Origin: Pipra filicauda
Lineage: Eukaryota > Chordata > Aves > Passeriformes > Pipridae
Assembly: GCF_003945595.2 (NCBI RefSeq)
Contig: NW_024105098.1
Location: forward strand, 1,798,001 to 1,862,000
DNA: 64,000 bases
Direction of reading: 5' to 3'
Shown here: piece by piece, positions 59,647 to 64,000 of the stretch
Position numbering within the stretch: position 1 is the first letter of the stretch
How the letters are laid out: the number at the start of each line of letters is the position of its first letter
Translations under genes and position numbers: made by a program
Notes under the pieces: generated by a model
Databases searched by the model: none
Told to the model about the DNA's origin: nothing
The model's input: only the letters and a program-made list of their open reading frames with translations

Positions 59647-62600
59647 CTGCGGGGTGCAAAGGCGAGCGGGTCAGTCATCATCATCCCCACGTCCATCTTC
59701 CCAGAAGAGGAACCGTGCAAATGGATAAAGTCCCTGTGTGGTTCAAAGCTCGGGAGAGAGGGGAAGCTGACACAGTCAGTGCTGAGATATATTAAGCTCA
59801 GGGAAGTAGCTGGAAGCTTTCAGAGCTGTCTCACCAGAGGAAGAAGTGCACAGGGGAGCTCAGACCAAACCGCCCACGCAGAAGGAACCTGGAGGACCTC
59901 AGCTTATCTCAGTGGGATTTCCATTTCACCCACTTGCCTGTCCAGCACAAAGGTTATTTGCACGCAGCTTACACCATGCACCAGTGTGATGAGGCAAAGG
60001 CATGGCAGAGCCAGGCCTCCTGCTCATTTCAAGGAGAAACAGGGAGCAGAGACCAACCAGAACCTCTCCTCAGAAAGCAATCTTTCTCTGTAAGCCAAAC
60101 ACACTCCCTCTAGCTGTTAAGATCTTTTCTCTCCAGAACACTTTGGTACTACAGAAGCACCTTGCTTCATGGCAGCTGTTTATTCTGTGTACCCAGGCAG
60201 AGCAGAAAGGCAGTCCCAGGGCAGCACAGCAAACCCAGCCAGCGCCAGGGCTGCACCACAGGAAACCAGTGCCCACCTCCGGGAACAAGACTGGAGCAGG
60301 ACCACACTCCCAATGCAGAACAAGGGAGTACAAGGACTCTTTGCAGGAGGTGGAAGCAAGGGGAGGGGTGCTTTAGGGACGGGGAGGCAACGAGTGACCT
60401 GCTGTGCACAGCCTGGGACCGTGCACCAATTCCTCCCAACATGTGCTGTGGGTGTGGGTACAGCATCCGGCCCACCCAGCAGCCACACTTCACACCCCCA
60501 GGGCCATGGCTGGCTGTCAGAGTCCAAAGGCTGCAGGGATGGGCCCTCTGCTATCACACAGCCCCTCAACAGCCCTCTCGTCCTGATCCTGCCCTCAGCA
60601 CACAGCTGGAGGCCCACATGAGAGGGTAGGGCAGGGTCTGCCAAGCTGGCTCAGCCCTGGCACACAGCCTGCCACTGCCCCCGGCCACCACCTCAGCCCT
60701 GACAGCCTTAGATCCTTTCAACCAGGCAGTAAGGAAGCCCCAGGCATGGCTCTAAAGCTTTCCAGCAGGCAGCAGCCGGTCAAGTCTTCCCACCCCTGAT
60801 CTTTCATTGACTGTTAGCTCCCTTCCAAAGAGATGAGGGCTGCAGCCATCCCAGACAGAGATGTGCACAGTTGTGGTTTCCCTGGAAGAAAGCCCTTTCC
60901 AGCGGAGAAGCCTCCCAGCCGCAGAGGAAGCTGTGGCAAAGACAGGCCCAACAAACTGCTGGCAGGCGTGGGCAGCAGGCAGGGCTCAGCCAAGAGCTCT
61001 GCCCCTGCCTTCAGTTCCCCAAACTAGGGCATCCACAACTCTGCAGAGCCCCACCACCTCCACAACCAGTTTTGATACTCTCTGTGCCTCTTTGTTTCCA
61101 AGGGTCCCAGGACCAGGAGATCCCAAATGACAGGGACATCACCCCCAGACCAGGCTGGCACACAGCTCCTGCTGCCAACCAGCCTGCACTCTCTGCACCC
61201 AGCAAACCCAGGTACCCACTAGACTGGACAGCTTTCTGAAAAACTAGGCAAGAAACCAGGCCACAGACCCGAGACATCACGGGGAGGAAACACAGCGGGT
61301 TTTTCACACAAGGAAGGTGTCAGCTAATTAAGGCACCCGATCACAGCATTACCCAGCCCAGCACTGAGATGCACTTCCAGGACATCACAGAAGCATAATA
61401 AGTGCAATATCTAATGGTCAATTTGCTTTTCTGTTTGAGAGAACAGGTGTGGGGCCCTTCCTCCGGTGTAAGGTGTTTGGGGATGCAGCACCTTGGATCA
61501 GACACAGCAGCAAAGTGTCTAATGGCAGGGAGGCACTTGGGGTTGGGTTTCTGGGGGCCCAGCAAGCTCATGCTGCCCTTTGGCTGGGTGCAGAAGCAAA
61601 ATAACAGCAAGGTCTCCTCCAAGGGCTGTCCATGTGGGGTTGGGACACTGCCTGGCCTCACAGAGAAGCTTTGGATTACGAAGGTGAAGGCAGGAGGGCA
61701 CAAGCCCAGCCCGTGCCCACTGTGCTCATCTCACCCTCCTGTTACATACACGACCTGCAGGCAAACAGTGGCCCAGGGGCTGCCGCCCTGAAAGGGTTAA
61801 GCATGGGGCACAGCTTCAGGGCTCGTCATCCCTGCAGAGAGGCAGCACAAAGCCAGGATTGTGAGAAATGGGGTCTTGCCAGCAGCAGGCCGTGGCAGAG
61901 CAGCACACTGTACCAGCCACACAATGGGTGTTGAGCAGGCTGGGCTGGAGTACAGCTGGCGCCGAGATGCTCCCAAAAATCAGGTTACCAGTCCCCTGCA
62001 CTCGGGGACAGGCACACAGAGGGACACTGAAACCCAACGGCAGCACCCTGCAAACTGCTGCATTCCCTCCCCACCCCCCTCGCCTCCTAAAACAGCCCAA
62101 GTATTTTAGGACCTGGGTACAGCCACTCGGCTGCTGCACAGCCAGACTATTTAGGGAGAGGCATATTTATAGGGCATGAGACGAGCAGTTCATTCCCCAC
62201 AGCAGCCACAGGCATTTGACACAATGGGGCAGGACCCAGACTGCACCTTGCTGGTCAGCTGGTGCTCCTGCACACCTGACCCCTCCCAAAGACCCCATCG
62301 CCTGCCTTTTGGGGGTTCATAAAACTCCACTGTCTGCTCACACACACGCCTGCAGCACAGCCCTGTCCCGGTGACTGACACCCGTCAGCTCTCACAGGCA
62401 GAGCTGGAGGAGGGCACCGGGGCAAGTTCGGTCCTCAAACACACCCAGCATCCTGGGGAGCTGCCCCATCCTGTACTCCAGGAGTGGCACAGCAAGCAGC
62501 ACTCGGGTGCCTGGCCAGCCCTGCCCTCAGCCGCTGTCCTGCTGTGACACCACAGCTCTGCTTCCTTCGGGCTCGGAGCTCCCTGGGGCACGAGCCAAGC

Positions 62601-64000
62601 CTCGCCCGGGGGATGTCAGGCATTAGAGAGGGAATCTCGGGCCGACAGGCACAGACCTCTCACGTTACGGGCAGGCAGCTCCAGCACAGGTCGGTGCCGT
62701 GGCCATGGCAGGTTCCCCCCGGGTCCGGGACAGCCGGAGCAGCTCCGAGCACACACGATGCGAGAGCCGCGGCAGCCCCGAGCACACCCCGAGCAGCACA
62801 CACACACGGGACACAGGGACACACTCAGGCAGCGGCTGCCAAGAGCTGCTGCAATGAGGATGTGCCCAGATTCCCACACTGGCTCACTTCCACCCGGACT
62901 GCAGAGCGTGCCTGGCTGGGAGAGGAAAGCAGGAGCCAAAGCGAGGGGGAAGGAAGGAGGGAATGTTTGCTGAACAGACTTGCTTGAGAGCAGGAAGTGT
63001 GTTACACACAATTACTGCCCAAGTACAAGCACTGCACTGGGGCCACGCAGGGTAGATAGGGGGTTACCTCACAGAGGAAAGAGAAAGGAGATGCCAAGGA
63101 CTGCATCACCTGTAGTGACTCTGCAGTCACCTTCCAGCTGCCTGTAAAAACCCAAGCAACAAAAAAATGACAGCTGAATGAGACATAACAAATCCTCAAG
63201 GATCAAAGAGCAGTTTCTAAACATTCACACTTCTTGAGAAAAGCTGGAAAGAAAACCTGCCCTCCCTGTACCTGTTTGCTGTACCTGAGCTTCCTCCACA
63301 TGCTACAGGCACCTGTACTTTAATCTACAGTTCTTGCATGCTGCAATGGCCTAAGACAGGTTTTGAAATAAAGCAGTTCAAATAATGATGCTGAAGTAAT
63401 GACAATCTCCTCTTAAACATTTCAAAATCCTTTCTAAGCAGCATTTTATTCCCTCTGAGCATTGTGTTTCACCTTACATGGAGAGGGAGGTGCTGATCTC
63501 TTCTCCCTGATATCCAGTGATGGGGTGAATGGGAATGGTTCAAAACTGGTTCCTCAGGAGAAGATCAGACTGGACCTGAGAAAGCATTTCTTTCAACTTG
63601 AGAGGGCTGTGAGACCCTGGGACAGGCTTCCTAGAAAGGTGGTCAATGCCCCAAGCCTGTCAGTGTTTGAAAGACATTTGGACCATGCCCTTAATAACAA
63701 GGATTAACTTTTGGTCAGCCATGAAGCAGTCAGGCAGCTGAACTAGATGTGATCACTGTCGGTCCCTTCCAAATGGAATACTCTAGTCTCTTCCCAGAAG
63801 CTTTGGAAACAATTCCTCCGTATGAGGGTGGGGACAAGAACAGGCTCTGACCACTGGGGCTCCCCAGAGAGCTGGTCCCAGACCAGAGATACCCAATCAC
63901 CCTGAGCACAGGCAGGTCTGGGGAGAGCAGGCAAGGCCAGGGGCACCCAGCAAAGGGGCTCCCAAGGGGCTCCAGAGGGCAAGGGGACATCACAGCCTCT
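59647..64000 (-). other. EFHD1: EFHD1 intron 1, 3' part
   Basis: At least 4.3 kb of intron run to the right edge. No sequence matching the EFHD1 N-terminal exon was found. A CR1 fragment lies at 63478-63790. A modest CpG rise at about 62550-62800 does not look like a full island. Confidence 0.75.
63478..63790 (+). mobile_element. Old CR1-type LINE 3' end fragment
   Basis: It carries the CR1 3' signature with many substitutions: GAAAGCATTTCTTTCAACTT, GAGAGGGCTGTGAGACCCTG, GACAGGCTTCCTAGAAAGGT, then a TGTTTGAAAGACATTTGGAC block and GGTCCCTTCCAAATGGAATA near the 3' end. It is more diverged than the copy at 46640 and lies in EFHD1 intron 1, antisense to EFHD1. Confidence 0.85.

Noticed and set aside
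59365..60093. 242-codon plus-strand open frame
   Set aside because: It overlaps EFHD1 exon 2 on the opposite strand and is a shadow of that coding sequence.
62550..62800. Possible EFHD1 first exon or promoter in a mild CpG rise
   Set aside because: No frame encodes the expected EFHD1 N-terminal segment (NPYTEF and following helix) with a donor in the right phase, and CpG density is too low for the usual island.

Overview
The window is vertebrate nuclear DNA, almost certainly from a bird. The evidence is split genes with GT-AG introns, at least two CR1-type LINE 3' ends, an avian-type solo LTR, and the gene order GIGYF2 / nested KCNJ13 / EFHD1, which matches human 2q37. The species cannot be told from the sequence; nothing prokaryotic, CRISPR-like or operon-like is present.

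Layout. Positions 1-46,430 hold the 5' part of GIGYF2 on the minus strand. A CpG-island promoter and a noncoding first exon lie near 46,340-46,430. The start codon is at 34,209, and six recognisable coding exons run leftward to 17,539; the rest of the gene, including the GYF domain, lies beyond the left edge. The last visible GIGYF2 intron is more than 17 kb long and contains the complete coding sequence of KCNJ13 (Kir7.1) on the opposite strand (9,859-11,837, two coding exons). It also holds a strong candidate for an extra in-frame 41-codon GIGYF2 cassette exon at 8,574-8,696. Positions 46,430-50,885 are intergenic, with a CR1 copy just upstream of the GIGYF2 promoter and a second CpG-rich patch beyond it. 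Positions 50,885 to the right edge hold the 3' part of EFHD1 on the minus strand: three coding exons, the stop codon and the 3'UTR. Its first exon lies outside the window. An 836-bp solo LTR with a 5-bp target duplication sits in an EFHD1 intron, and an old CR1 fragment lies near the right edge.

Function. The three genes are neighbours by conserved synteny rather than by pathway. GIGYF2 is a translational repressor scaffold that binds the cap-binding protein 4EHP (EIF4E2). KCNJ13 is an inward-rectifier potassium channel of transporting epithelia. EFHD1 is a calcium-binding EF-hand protein linked to mitochondria. The only structural interaction visible here is KCNJ13 lying antisense inside the GIGYF2 transcription unit.

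Most open reading frames in the introns and CpG islands look spurious. The most useful leads are the candidate GIGYF2 cassette exon, the promoter region with its tandem repeat, CR1 insertion and possible alternative first exon, a 28-bp perfect palindrome, and the solo LTR.
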